A stretch of 8,518 bases of DNA from Rhizorhabdus sp. (GCA_004297635.1 SCUQ01000567.1:1-8518); one strand, 5' to 3'; shown: positions 1 to 6,975, counted from the stretch's first letter. The notes: generated by a model not told the origin, from the sequence alone. Numbers and translations are program-made.

Positions 1-1320
1 GTCGAGATGCTCTGCGTCTCGACCTGCACCTTGGGCACCAAGGAAAGCGAGCAGATGATCGATGGCCTGACCGGCCTGCGCTACGAGCATTTCATGCTGC
101 ACTATAACTTCCCGCCCTATTCGGTCGGTGAAGTCGGCCGCTTCGGCGCGCCGGGCCGTCGCGAAGTCGGCCATGGCAAGCTGGCATGGCGTGCGCTGCA
201 CGCGGTGCTGCCGAGCAAGGAGGAGTTCCCCTACACCATCCGTCTGACCTCGGATATCACCGAGTCGAACGGTTCGTCGTCGATGGCGACGGTGTGCGGC
301 GGCAGCCTTGCGATGATGGATGCCGGCGTACCGATCAAGCGCCCGGTTTCGGGCATCGCGATGGGCCTGATCCTCGAAGGCAAGGACTTCGCGGTGATCA
401 GCGATATCCTCGGCGACGAGGATCATCTCGGCGACATGGACTTCAAGGTGGCGGGCACGTCCGAAGGCATCACCACGATGCAGATGGACATCAAGATTGC
501 CGGCATCACCGAGGAGATCTTCAAGACCGCCCTGCACCAGGCCAAGGAAGGCCGCGCGCACATCCTGGTCGAGATGGCCAAGGCCCTCGACTCGACCCGC
601 AGCGAACTGTCGGCGCATGCGCCGCGGATCGAATCGATGTCGGTTCCCAAGGACAAGATCCGCGACATCATCGGCACCGGCGGCAAGATCATTCGTGAGA
701 TCGTCGCCACCACCGGTGCGAAGGTCGACATCGACGATGACGGCACCGTCAAGATCTCGTCGTCCGATCCCGCGCAGATCGAAGCCGCGCGTGAGTGGAT
801 CATCGGCATCGTCGCCGAGGCCGAAGTCGGCAAGATCTACAACGGCAAGGTCGTCAACCTCGTCGATTTCGGCGCATTCGTGAACTTCATGGGTGGCAAG
901 GACGGTCTCGTCCACGTCTCCGAGATCAAGAATGAGCGCGTCGAGAAGGTGGCCGACGTCCTGTCCGAAGGCCAGGAAGTCAAGGTCAAGGTCCTCGAGA
1001 TCGACCAGCGCGGCAAGGTTCGCCTGTCGATGCGCGTCGTCGACCAGGAAACCGGTGAGGAACTGCCCGACACGCGCCCGCCGCGTGAAGAGCGTCCGCG
1101 CGGCGAAGGCCGTGGCGACCGTGGCGATCGCGGTCCGCGCCGCGATGGCGATCGTGGCCCGCGTCGTGACGGCGGCGATCGCGGTCCCCGTCGTGATGGC
1201 GGCGACCGTGGTCCGCGCGGCGAAGGCCGTGGCGATCGTGGTCCCCGCCGCGAAGGTGGCAATGACGACGGCCCGGCGCCCGAGTTCGCGCCAGCCTTCC
1301 TGAAGCGCGACGACGACTGA
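1..1320 (+). CDS. pnp: Polyribonucleotide nucleotidyltransferase (PNPase), 3' part of gene
   Basis: PNPase degrades RNA 3' to 5' by phosphorolysis and is a core part of the bacterial RNA degradosome. The gene begins before the window; 439 residues are visible in frame from base 1. In order they hold the second RNase PH domain, with the hallmarks [24 protein letters not shown] (about 256-294) and [16 protein letters not shown] (about 412-453, containing the conserved catalytic aspartates). Then come a KH domain with its GTGG loop (about 655-700) and an S1 domain (about 829-1035, [13 protein letters not shown] and GLVHVSEI). The last roughly 85 residues are a disordered arginine-, glycine- and aspartate-rich tail, as in other sphingomonad PNPases. 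The stop is TGA at 1318-1320, followed by two hairpins. The gene is housekeeping and looks intact; it marks the chromosomal border of the catabolic cluster. Confidence 0.97.
   Translation, partial: VEMLCVSTCTLGTKESEQMIDGLTGLRYEHFMLHYNFPPYSVGEVGRFGAPGRREVGHGKLAWRALHAVLPSKEEFPYTIRLTSDITESNGSSSMATVCGGSLAMMDAGVPIKRPVSGIAMGLILEGKDFAVISDILGDEDHLGDMDFKVAGTSEGITTMQMDIKIAGITEEIFKTALHQAKEGRAHILVEMAKALDSTRSELSAHAPRIESMSVPKDKIRDIIGTGGKIIREIVATTGAKVDIDDDGTVKISSSDPAQIEAAREWIIGIVAEAEVGKIYNGKVVNLVDFGAFVNFMGGKDGLVHVSEIKNERVEKVADVLSEGQEVKVKVLEIDQRGKVRLSMRVVDQETGEELPDTRPPREERPRGEGRGDRGDRGPRRDGDRGPRRDGGDRGPRRDGGDRGPRGEGRGDRGPRREGGNDDGPAPEFAPAFLKRDDD
1111..1260 (+). repeat. Tandem coding repeats in the PNPase tail ([15 protein letters not shown] units)
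   Basis: About five imperfect units encoding DRGPRRDGG or DRGPRGEGR lie end to end near the 3' end of pnp. At the DNA level the recurring core is GGCGATCGTGGTCC with synonymous changes. Such arginine- and glycine-rich tails usually add low-specificity RNA binding or protein contacts. The unit number probably varies between strains through slippage; that is inference. Confidence 0.8.
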
Positions 1321-1342
1321 TCGACGATCGGACGGACATTGC

Positions 1343-1366
1343 GAGGGGAGCGGACACGCTCCCCTC
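1343..1366 (+). terminator. First hairpin after pnp, perfect 10-bp stem, no T-run
   Basis: GAGGGGAGCG (1343-1352) pairs perfectly with CGCTCCCCTC (1357-1366) around a GACA loop, starting 23 bases after the pnp stop. The sequence after it is AGACAAGTAG, so it lacks a T-tract. It may protect the mRNA 3' end or act with the second hairpin, rather than terminate alone. Confidence 0.6.
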
Positions 1367-1376
1367 AGACAAGTAG

Positions 1377-1410
1377 CAAACCCCTGGCGAGAGCCGGGGG
1401 TTTGTGATTC
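1377..1410 (+). terminator. Rho-independent terminator of pnp
   Basis: CAAACCCCTGGC (1377-1388) pairs with GCCGGGGGTTTG (1393-1404) around a GAGA (GNRA-type) tetraloop. The 12-bp stem contains one T.G wobble (1385/1396). A stem with AAA on the left and TTT on the right, followed by TGATTC, is the usual form of an intrinsic terminator in GC-rich alphaproteobacteria, and it could work in both directions. Confidence 0.8.
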
Positions 1411-1723
1411 TCAGGCTATTCGGTGAGCCTGGACTCGAGCCGTCGGCGCTTGAGACAGTAGCGTTCGGTGAGGCCGTTCCTGCGGGTTATAGGCTGCGCG
1501 AAATCCGGGCGCACTCGCCGCATCGCGCGCCGACATGTTTCGGACAGGGCCAGGGGGCGATCTCCTCTGCCGCAGGCCATCTCCGCCGGCGTCATCAGCT
1601 ACTCTGAGGTCAGGGCGTTCGGGAATTTGTGGACCATAGATCAAATAAGGGAATCAACTTTCTCGACAAGCATCGCTGCCAACCATCTTAATCCACATTC
1701 CATTGCCCTATCGGCGCGTTGCG
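1405..1723. other. Non-coding stretch between pnp and the regulator gene
   Basis: No supported gene, tRNA or mobile element is visible in these roughly 320 bases. The short open frames on either strand give low-complexity, arginine- and proline-rich peptides without a recognisable family, a convincing ribosome binding site or conserved motifs. The 3' part (about 1621-1700) is distinctly richer in A and T than its surroundings, as expected if the promoter of the regulator gene lies there, but I could not fix a convincing -35/-10 pair. A CAGGCT/AGCCTG inverted repeat (1412-1417 and 1426-1431) is short and may be chance. Confidence 0.6.
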
Positions 1724-1743
1724 CCCATGAACGCGTTCATGGG
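1724..1743. promoter_or_regulatory. Perfect 20-bp palindrome covering the regulator's start codons
   Basis: CCCATGAACG (1724-1733) is followed directly by its exact reverse complement CGTTCATGGG (1734-1743). Both candidate ATG starts of the LacI-family gene (1727 and 1739) lie in it, one in each arm. It could be an autoregulatory operator. As RNA it could fold into an 8-bp stem with a CGCG loop that buries both starts. Its centre is G|C, not the C|G usual for LacI-family operators, and its sequence differs from the palindrome at 2805-2824, so recognition by the neighbouring regulator is uncertain. Confidence 0.5.
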
Positions 1744-2767
1744 GAAGCCGCCGCATCGTGCCGTGACGATCAAGGATATCGGCGACAGGCTGGGCATGTC
1801 GCATTCGACGGTGTCCCGCTCGCTGAACGATCATCCGGCGATCAGCGCCGAGACCAAGGCGCGTGTCCGTGCCGCGGCGATCGAATTGGGTTATGTTCCC
1901 AACATCGCCGCGCGCGCCATAAGGGGCGACGCCAGCCTGACCTTCGGGCTGGCGATCCCCGAACTTCGCAACGAACTGTATAGCCGGATCGCCAAGGAGT
2001 TCGCCGAACGCTGCCGCGATATCGGCGGACGGATGCTCCTGGTCCTGACCGACGACGATCCCGGCCGTGAATATCAGGAGATCCGCGCCTTGGCCGAATC
2101 GCGCGTGTCGGGAATCGCCGCGACCTTGACCGGCGAACCCGCGCCCGCGACGCTGGAACTGCTCGCGCATATTCCCGTGGTGCAGATCGTCCGCCGTCTG
2201 GATGCGCTGGAGCAGCCTGCGTTGTGCCTGGAGGAGCGCCAGGGGTGTGCCGATGCGGTCGATCATCTGGTGTCGCTCGGCCATCGCCGCATCGCCTATA
2301 TCGGCACGGACCGGCGGGTGAGTTCGGGCCGAGACCGGATCGAAGGCTATCTGAGCGGCCATGTCCGCCATGGCATCGCGCCACTCGAGGGCGGAATGGA
2401 GCTGGGCCTGCCGCAAGCAGATTTCGGTTATGCCGGGGTCAAGCGCCTGCTGGCCCTGCCGGAACGTCCCACCGCGCTGGTGATCGCCACATCACAATTG
2501 CTGGTCGGCGCGTTGTCGGCACTGCGTGATGCTGAGGTCGCCGTGCCGCGCGACATGTCGGTGATTGGTTATGGCAATGCCGACTGGTACGCTCTGATCG
2601 ATCCGCCGTTGACTGCGGTCGCCCTGCCGGTGGACGATTTGGCCCGTGCGGCGGTCCGCCGTCTTCATGCCGCCGCGACCGATATGGGCGAGATCGACGA
2701 GCCCGTGCCCATAATCGCGCCCTATTTGAACATTCGCGCCTCCACGGCACCGCCCGGCGCCTCCTGA
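1727..2767 (+). CDS. LacI/GalR-family transcriptional regulator, probable local repressor
   Basis: A DNA-binding regulator of about 346 residues, the normal LacI-family size. The N-terminus has the family helix-turn-helix (VTIKDIGDRLGMSHSTVSRSL), then AISAETKARV and the hinge LGYVPNIAARAIRG. The recognition helix carries His, Ser and Arg where LacI has Tyr17, Gln18 and Arg22. The hinge position that is usually the minor-groove leucine reads Ile. The rest is a periplasmic-binding-protein-like effector domain with LGHRRIAYIG and VPRDMSVIGYGNADW. ATG 1727 is chosen; ATG 1739 is equally possible, and an upstream TTG at 1703 is unlikely. Neither ATG has a Shine-Dalgarno sequence. The gene ends 95 bases before the O-demethylase operon on the same strand, so it probably controls that operon. 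The effector cannot be told from sequence; family members mostly bind sugars, but here a methoxy-aromatic or its breakdown product is possible. Confidence 0.9.
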   Translation: MNAFMGKPPHRAVTIKDIGDRLGMSHSTVSRSLNDHPAISAETKARVRAAAIELGYVPNIAARAIRGDASLTFGLAIPELRNELYSRIAKEFAERCRDIGGRMLLVLTDDDPGREYQEIRALAESRVSGIAATLTGEPAPATLELLAHIPVVQIVRRLDALEQPALCLEERQGCADAVDHLVSLGHRRIAYIGTDRRVSSGRDRIEGYLSGHVRHGIAPLEGGMELGLPQADFGYAGVKRLLALPERPTALVIATSQLLVGALSALRDAEVAVPRDMSVIGYGNADWYALIDPPLTAVALPVDDLARAAVRRLHAAATDMGEIDEPVPIIAPYLNIRASTAPPGAS

Positions 2768-2798
2768 CCGCTATCATCATCTCCCCGCATAAGCTCGC

Positions 2799-2827
2799 TT
2801 GACCTTATGCACACGTGTGCTTAAAGC
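2799..2827 (+). promoter_or_regulatory. Candidate promoter of the O-demethylase operon
   Basis: TTGACC at 2799-2804 matches five of six bases of the -35 consensus. At 17 bp spacing follows TAAAGC (2822-2827), a weak -10 (TTAAAG at 16 bp is the alternative). Transcription would start near 2834 and leave a leader of about 30 bases before the GTG start at 2863. The spacer is filled by the palindrome described separately. Prediction by eye only. Confidence 0.5.
2805..2824. promoter_or_regulatory. Candidate LacI-family operator in the promoter spacer
   Basis: TTATGCACAC (2805-2814) and GTGTGCTTAA (2815-2824) form a 20-bp inverted repeat with nine of ten base pairs matching; the only break is T2808/T2821. 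The 12-bp core GCACACGTGTGC is perfect and has the central C|G step typical of LacI-family operators. It starts directly after the -35-like box and runs into the -10-like box, a position where a bound protein would block RNA polymerase. The regulator gene ends 37 bases upstream. Together these make it the best operator candidate in the window. Confidence 0.65.
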
Positions 2828-2862
2828 AGGGTATCATCGATTCATCACAGAAAGTGCAGGGC

Positions 2863-4275
2863 GTGAGCGGTCAGGCGAAATCTCTTCAGGACCTCATCAA
2901 TTCGGTCCCCAATATCGTCGAGCATCTGTTCAACGACGCAGTGGCGCCGCACGCCAGGCCCAATCCGGTGCGTACGCCGGTGCCGCTCGAATTCTCCAAC
3001 TGGCGAGAAGAGCAGCGTGCATGGCGCGAGACCGCCGTGCTGTTCGATCAGTCGCACCATATGCCTGAGCTTTTCCTGAAGGGCCCCGACGCTCGCGAGC
3101 TGCTGGTCCGCGTCGGCATCAACTCGCTGGCGAACCTGGCGCCGGGGCGGGCCAAGCAGCTGGTTGGCTGCAATGCGCGCGGCCAGCTGATCGGCGATTG
3201 CGTGCTGCACGATCTGGGCGACGAGACCTTTGAGCTGATCAGCGGAATGACCCTGCTCAACTGGGTGCATTTCCTGGCCGAGACCGGGGGCTATGATGTC
3301 AGCGTCGAGCGCGACAACAACACCGCCGACAACCCGACCGGCAAGCGGCAGCAGTTCCGCTTCGGCATGGACGGTCCCTTTGCGGGCGAGATCTTCGCCG
3401 AGGTGGTGAAGGGCGAGGCGCCCGACATCCCCTTCTTCTGCACCCGAAAGGTCGAGATTGCAGGATGCGAGGTGCTGGCGCTGCGCCATGGCATGGCCGG
3501 GCACAAGGGCGTCGAGCTGTCGGGCCCCTATGAGATGGGCGATGCGGTTCGCGACGCGATCCTCGCGGCGGGCGAGAAATACGGTATCCGCCGGGGCGGA
3601 TCGCGCACCTATTTCAGCGCGTCGATCGAGAGCGGCTGGATAGGCTATCCGCTGCCCGCGATCTACACCGGCGACGACATGGCGGCGTTCCGCGCATGGC
3701 TGCCTGCCGACGGCTGGGAAGCCAATTTCCAGATGGGCGGCAGCTTCTTCTCGCCCGATGTCGAGGATTATTACCTGACCGCCTATGACATGGGCTACGG
3801 CAACATCATCAAATATGACCATGACTTCATCGGCCGCGAGGCGCTCGAGGCGATGGCGGGCGATCCCGACCGGACCAAGGTCACGCTCGTGTGGAATGAC
3901 GATGACGTGTCGAAGATCTTCGACTCGCTGCTCGAATCCGATCTGCCGTACAAATATATCGAGCGGCCTGTGGCGGACTATGTCCTGGCCCAGGCGGACG
4001 AGGTGCGCGGGGCGGATGGGCGGCGGATCGGCTATTCGACCCATTGTTCCTATTCGATCAACGAACGGCAGCAGCTGTCGCTGGCGATCGTCGACAAGGC
4101 CCATGCCGAACCTGGCACGCAGGTGACGCTGATCTGGGGCGAGGCCGATGGCGGCACGCGCAAGCCGCGGGTCGAGCGGCATCGCCAGATCGAGGTGCGC
4201 GCGACGGTGGCCCCGGTCCCCTATGCCAAGGCCGCGAGCGCGATGAAGAAGGCTGCGATCGGCAAGGCGGCCTGA
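2863..4275 (+). CDS. THF-dependent aryl O-demethylase, LigM/DesA/Dmt type (GcvT fold)
   Basis: Predicted cytoplasmic enzyme that transfers the methyl group of an aryl methyl ether to THF, giving a phenol and 5-methyl-THF. It has 470 residues from GTG 2863 (LigM has 471), and its N-terminus then lines up with LigM; GTG 2854 is the alternative and the ribosome binding site is weak. LigM-like motifs are EFSNWREEQRAWR (43-55), VLFDQSHHM (59-67), RHGMAGHKGVELSGPYE (208-224, with the folate-binding Glu218), GSRTYFS (246-252) and ESGWIGYPLPAIYTGD. Against LigM as I remember it, the catalytic Tyr247 (here Tyr250) and His60 (His66) are kept. The carboxylate-binding Arg122 is Gly128 and the pocket Tyr31 is Arg37. 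Vanillate or syringate is therefore not assured as substrate; another methoxy-aromatic, such as a dicamba-like ortho-methoxybenzoate or a neutral methoxyphenol, is possible. It is the first gene of the operon, followed by three THF-recycling genes. It is not the glycine-cleavage T-protein: no gcvH or gcvP is nearby. Confidence 0.88.
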   Translation: MSGQAKSLQDLINSVPNIVEHLFNDAVAPHARPNPVRTPVPLEFSNWREEQRAWRETAVLFDQSHHMPELFLKGPDARELLVRVGINSLANLAPGRAKQLVGCNARGQLIGDCVLHDLGDETFELISGMTLLNWVHFLAETGGYDVSVERDNNTADNPTGKRQQFRFGMDGPFAGEIFAEVVKGEAPDIPFFCTRKVEIAGCEVLALRHGMAGHKGVELSGPYEMGDAVRDAILAAGEKYGIRRGGSRTYFSASIESGWIGYPLPAIYTGDDMAAFRAWLPADGWEANFQMGGSFFSPDVEDYYLTAYDMGYGNIIKYDHDFIGREALEAMAGDPDRTKVTLVWNDDDVSKIFDSLLESDLPYKYIERPVADYVLAQADEVRGADGRRIGYSTHCSYSINERQQLSLAIVDKAHAEPGTQVTLIWGEADGGTRKPRVERHRQIEVRATVAPVPYAKAASAMKKAAIGKAA

Positions 4276-4305
4276 TCGCGACAGCAAGGCGCGGCAAGCG
4301 GGGTA

Positions 4306-4330
4306 CGGGACCGGCCATCGGCCGGTTCCG
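4306..4330 (+). other. Intra-operon hairpin between the demethylase and metF genes
   Basis: CGGGACCGGCC (4306-4316) pairs with GGCCGGTTCCG (4320-4330) around ATC, an 11-bp stem with one G.T wobble. It stands in the 91-base gap between the two genes, is not followed by a T-tract, and lies 27 bases before the Shine-Dalgarno of metF. Possible roles are 3'-end protection of the demethylase message or partial read-through that lowers expression of the recycling genes; both are inference. Confidence 0.5.
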
Positions 4331-4366
4331 ATCGCACCCCCATGCTCCATGCATCCGGAGACGGCG

Positions 4367-5212
4367 ATGGCATCCGATCATTTCCTGGACGACTATTCGA
4401 TCGAGATCACCGCGAAGGACATCGGCCCGCTGGTCGATGCGGTCGGCGTGCTGCCCGCCGGATCGGCGGTGTCGATCACCTTCCTGCCCGGCAACAGCGT
4501 CGATCAGCTGGTGGAGGTGGCGGCGCAGGTTCGCCGGCTCGGCTTCGAACCGGTCCCGCATATCTCGGCGCGGCGTATCGCCTCGCATGACGCGCTCGAC
4601 CATTTCCTTGCCGGCCTGGCGTCGCGCGCGCAGGCGCGGCGCGCCTTCGTCATCGCCGGCGATCCGAACACGCCGATCGGCCCCTTCGCCGATGCGCTGG
4701 CGGTGCTGGAGAGCGGACTGTTGCAGGCGCATGGCATCCGCAAGGTCGGCATTGCGGGCTATCCTGAGGGGCATCCGGCGATTGCGCCCGGCACGATCTG
4801 GCGGGCGCTCGGCGACAAGGTCGCGGCGGCGCGCGATGGGGGGCTCGATCTGCAGATCGTCACCCAGTTCGTCTTCGATCCCGACATCATCGCCGCCTGG
4901 GTGGCGGAGGTCCGCACGCGGGGCGTGTCGATCCCTATCCGGGTAGGCATCCCTGGACCCGCCAGTGTCCAGGCGCTGCTGCGCTTCGCGGCGCGCTGCG
5001 GGGTCGGGGCGTCGGCCAAGGTCATGGCCAAATATGGCGTATCGATCACCCGGCTCCTCAATACCGCGACTCCCGATCTGCTGATCCGGCAGCTGGCGGA
5101 TCGGCTGGTGGCAGCGGACGAAGCGGGCGTGAAGGCGCATCTCTATCCGTTCGGCGGCGTCGAGAAGACCGCGCGCTGGGCGGGCCAGTTCGCGCCACGC
5201 GAACGCGCGTGA
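4367..5212 (+). CDS. metF: Methylenetetrahydrofolate reductase-like protein, probably run as 5-methyl-THF oxidase
   Basis: A flavin-dependent (beta/alpha)8-barrel enzyme interconverting 5,10-methylene-THF and 5-methyl-THF. The 281 residues (E. coli MetF about 296) show family marks in order: SIEI with Glu13 in the place of the catalytic Glu28 of E. coli, PHISAR (64-69), VIAGD with Asp99 (equivalent to Asp120), GYPEGHP (131-137), TQFVFD (166-171, Gln167 equivalent to Gln183) and VGIPGP (193-198). The start ATG 4367 is preferred over the in-frame ATG 4349 because GGAG at 4357-4360 is well placed before it. It lies 91 bases after the O-demethylase and 28 before purU. In this setting, as for the metF beside ligM in SYK-6, it would oxidise the 5-methyl-THF produced by demethylation, the reverse of its biosynthetic role. 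A separate housekeeping copy elsewhere is expected but cannot be seen. Confidence 0.88.
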   Translation: MASDHFLDDYSIEITAKDIGPLVDAVGVLPAGSAVSITFLPGNSVDQLVEVAAQVRRLGFEPVPHISARRIASHDALDHFLAGLASRAQARRAFVIAGDPNTPIGPFADALAVLESGLLQAHGIRKVGIAGYPEGHPAIAPGTIWRALGDKVAAARDGGLDLQIVTQFVFDPDIIAAWVAEVRTRGVSIPIRVGIPGPASVQALLRFAARCGVGASAKVMAKYGVSITRLLNTATPDLLIRQLADRLVAADEAGVKAHLYPFGGVEKTARWAGQFAPRERA

Positions 5213-5240
5213 ACCAGAACCGGTAACAAAGGTGGGAAAG

Positions 5241-6092
5241 ATGAACGGCTACATTCTGACATTGTCCTGTCCGGACCGGCCCGGCCTCGTCGCCGAGGTA
5301 TCGAGCGCCATCGCGCGCTTCGGCGGCAATATCCTGGAAGCCGCGCAATTCGACGATCGCGACACCGGCAATTTCTTCATGCGCGTCCGCTTCGATATGG
5401 ATGATGGCGCCGCGGTGGCGTTTCGCGAGGAATTTCCGGCGATCGCCGCCGCGCATGCGATGGACTGGCGAATCCGTCCCATCGATCAACTGCGCAAGGT
5501 GTTGATCCTCGTTTCCAAGTTCGACCATTGCCTCGGCGACATGCTCTACCGGCGGCGGATCGGCGATCTGCCAATGGATGTGGTCGGTGTGGTCTGCAAC
5601 CATCCGCGCGAGGCGCTCAACGTCACCACGCTCGACGGCATCCCCTTCCACTATCTGCCGGTGACGAAGGAAACCAGGGCGGCGCAGGAAGCCCAGATCA
5701 AGGCGATCGTCAACGAAACGGGGGCCGAACTGATCGTCCTTGCGCGCTATATGCAGATATTGTCCGACGACCTTGCCGGCTTCCTGTCCGGGCGATGCAT
5801 CAACATCCACCACAGCTTCCTGCCCGGATTCAAGGGCGCGAAGCCCTATCATCAGGCGCATGCGCGCGGGGTGAAGATGATCGGCGCGACCGCCCACTAT
5901 GTCACCGCCGATCTCGACGAGGGGCCGATCATCCATCAGGACGTCGAGGCGATCAGCCATGCGGATACGCCCGACGATCTTGTTCGCAAGGGCCGTAACA
6001 TCGAATCCCGTGTGCTTCTGCGTGCGGTCGGCTTTCATCTCGAGGATCGAGCCTTCCTCAACGGCCCCAAGACCGTCGTCTTCCCGAAATAG
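5241..6092 (+). CDS. purU: Formyltetrahydrofolate deformylase
   Basis: Hydrolyses 10-formyl-THF to formate and THF. The 283 residues match the family (about 280). An N-terminal ACT domain (1 to about 80, starting [21 protein letters not shown]) is followed by a formyltransferase fold: [18 protein letters not shown], then [17 protein letters not shown] with Asn188 and His190, and [12 protein letters not shown] with Asp226. This Asn/His/Asp set has the same spacing as PurN Asn106, His108 and Asp144. ATG 5241 is chosen because a strong Shine-Dalgarno (AAAGGTGG, 5228-5235) precedes it; the in-frame GTG at 5232 overlaps that site. The stop is seven bases before folD, so the two are surely cotranscribed. 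In this cluster it releases the C1 unit as formate and returns free THF to the demethylase; the ACT domain may sense an amino acid, as glycine and methionine act on E. coli PurU. Confidence 0.95.
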   Translation: MNGYILTLSCPDRPGLVAEVSSAIARFGGNILEAAQFDDRDTGNFFMRVRFDMDDGAAVAFREEFPAIAAAHAMDWRIRPIDQLRKVLILVSKFDHCLGDMLYRRRIGDLPMDVVGVVCNHPREALNVTTLDGIPFHYLPVTKETRAAQEAQIKAIVNETGAELIVLARYMQILSDDLAGFLSGRCINIHHSFLPGFKGAKPYHQAHARGVKMIGATAHYVTADLDEGPIIHQDVEAISHADTPDDLVRKGRNIESRVLLRAVGFHLEDRAFLNGPKTVVFPK

Positions 6093-6099
6093 GTGGGTG

Positions 6100-6975
6100 A
6101 TGGCCGATATTATCGACGGCAAGGCGATGGCCTCGCGCCTCGCCGACAGGCTGGCGGACGAAGCCCGGCGCTTTCACATTGCGACGGGCCGCCAGCCGAC
6201 ACTCGCGGTCGTGCTGGTCGGTGACGATCCGGCGAGCATGATCTATGTCCGGCGCAAGATTGCGGCGTGCGGCAAGGCGGGCATCCGCTCGACTGACCAT
6301 CGCCTCGCCGCCACCGCGTCGCAGGAAGAGCTGATCGCGCTCGTCGACCGGCTGAATGCCGACCCGGCGGTACACGGCATATTGGTCCAGCTGCCGCTGC
6401 CGCCGGGCATCCGCGCCAACGCGGTGCTCGATCGTATCGATCCCGCCAAGGATGTCGACGGCTTCCACCCGGTCAATGTCGGCCGGTTGTCGCTCGGTTC
6501 GGAGGGGCTTCTGCCCTGCACGCCGATGGGGTGCATGATGCTGCTCGACAGCGTGATCGACGATTTTCGCGGGCTCAAGGCGGTGGTGATCGGTAAGTCG
6601 AACATCGTCGGCAAGCCCGTGGCGCTACTCCTTCTCGAACGCGAATGCACCGTCACGATCACCCATATCCTGACCCGCAATCTGCCCGATCTCGTCCGCG
6701 CGGCAGACATCGTCGTCGCGGCGGCGGGCGCGCCGGGGCTGGTGCGCGGCGACTGGGTGAGGCCGGGCGCGATCCTGATCGATGTCGGTATCAATCGTGT
6801 CGCGGATGGCGAGGGCGGCCATCGCATCGTCGGCGATTGCGCGGCGGCGGAGATGGATCATGCCGCCGCGATCACCCCCGTGCCCGGCGGGGTCGGGCCG
6901 ATGACGATAGCCTGCCTGCTCGCCAATACGATGCGGGCGGCCCGCCAGCAGCTCGGCCTCGCCGCAGCCGGCTAG
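6100..6975 (+). CDS. folD: Bifunctional methylene-THF dehydrogenase / methenyl-THF cyclohydrolase
   Basis: Converts 5,10-methylene-THF by NADP-dependent oxidation and then hydrolysis to 10-formyl-THF. The 291 residues are the usual length. Motifs in order: VLVGDDPASMIYVRRK (Tyr49 and catalytic Lys53, equivalent to Tyr50 and Lys54 of E. coli), VHGILVQLPLP, PAKDVDGFHPVNVG, PCTPMG, the nucleotide-binding VVIGKSNIVGKPVALLLL, IDVGIN, and the C-terminal PVPGGVGPMT. The start ATG 6100 is supported by AGGTGG (6091-6096), which overlaps the purU stop codon. The open frame extends upstream to 5899, but that part is only the shadow of purU. It is the last gene of the operon and connects the MetF product with the PurU substrate. 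Because FolD is essential, this is probably an extra, pathway-specific copy, unless it is the only one in the genome. Confidence 0.96.
   Translation: MADIIDGKAMASRLADRLADEARRFHIATGRQPTLAVVLVGDDPASMIYVRRKIAACGKAGIRSTDHRLAATASQEELIALVDRLNADPAVHGILVQLPLPPGIRANAVLDRIDPAKDVDGFHPVNVGRLSLGSEGLLPCTPMGCMMLLDSVIDDFRGLKAVVIGKSNIVGKPVALLLLERECTVTITHILTRNLPDLVRAADIVVAAAGAPGLVRGDWVRPGAILIDVGINRVADGEGGHRIVGDCAAAEMDHAAAITPVPGGVGPMTIACLLANTMRAARQQLGLAAAG

Noticed and set aside
1111..1260. CRISPR-like or other non-coding repeat array
   Set aside because: The repeats stay in frame, vary mostly at third codon positions and encode the RG/D-rich PNPase tail.
1419..1472. 9-bp direct repeat TTCGGTGAG at 1419 and 1464
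   Set aside because: Too short and isolated to mark an insertion or attachment site; no flanking symmetry or gene is present.
1404..1644. Short frames on both strands downstream of pnp
   Set aside because: No ribosome binding site, no family resemblance, composition unlike the neighbouring proteins. Kept as non-coding.
2863..4275. Glycine cleavage T-protein (GcvT) or DMSP demethylase DmdA
   Set aside because: The fold is shared, but the EFSNWR, FDQxHHM and SGWxxxPLPAIYTGD motifs are those of LigM/DesA enzymes; the length is about 100 residues greater than typical GcvT and no gcvH or gcvP is present.
2845..4350. Long open frame on the minus strand opposite the O-demethylase
   Set aside because: It is the mirror of a GC-rich coding gene; its product has no recognisable motif and is rich in Arg, His and Gly as expected from antisense frames.
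5899..6099. Extended N-terminus for FolD
   Set aside because: This part overlaps purU in another frame, has shadow-like serine- and arginine-rich composition, and FolD begins naturally at ATG 6100 with AGGTGG in front.
5058..6122. Long minus-strand frame opposite purU
   Set aside because: Antisense shadow of purU; the plus-strand product has full catalytic motifs and a strong ribosome binding site.
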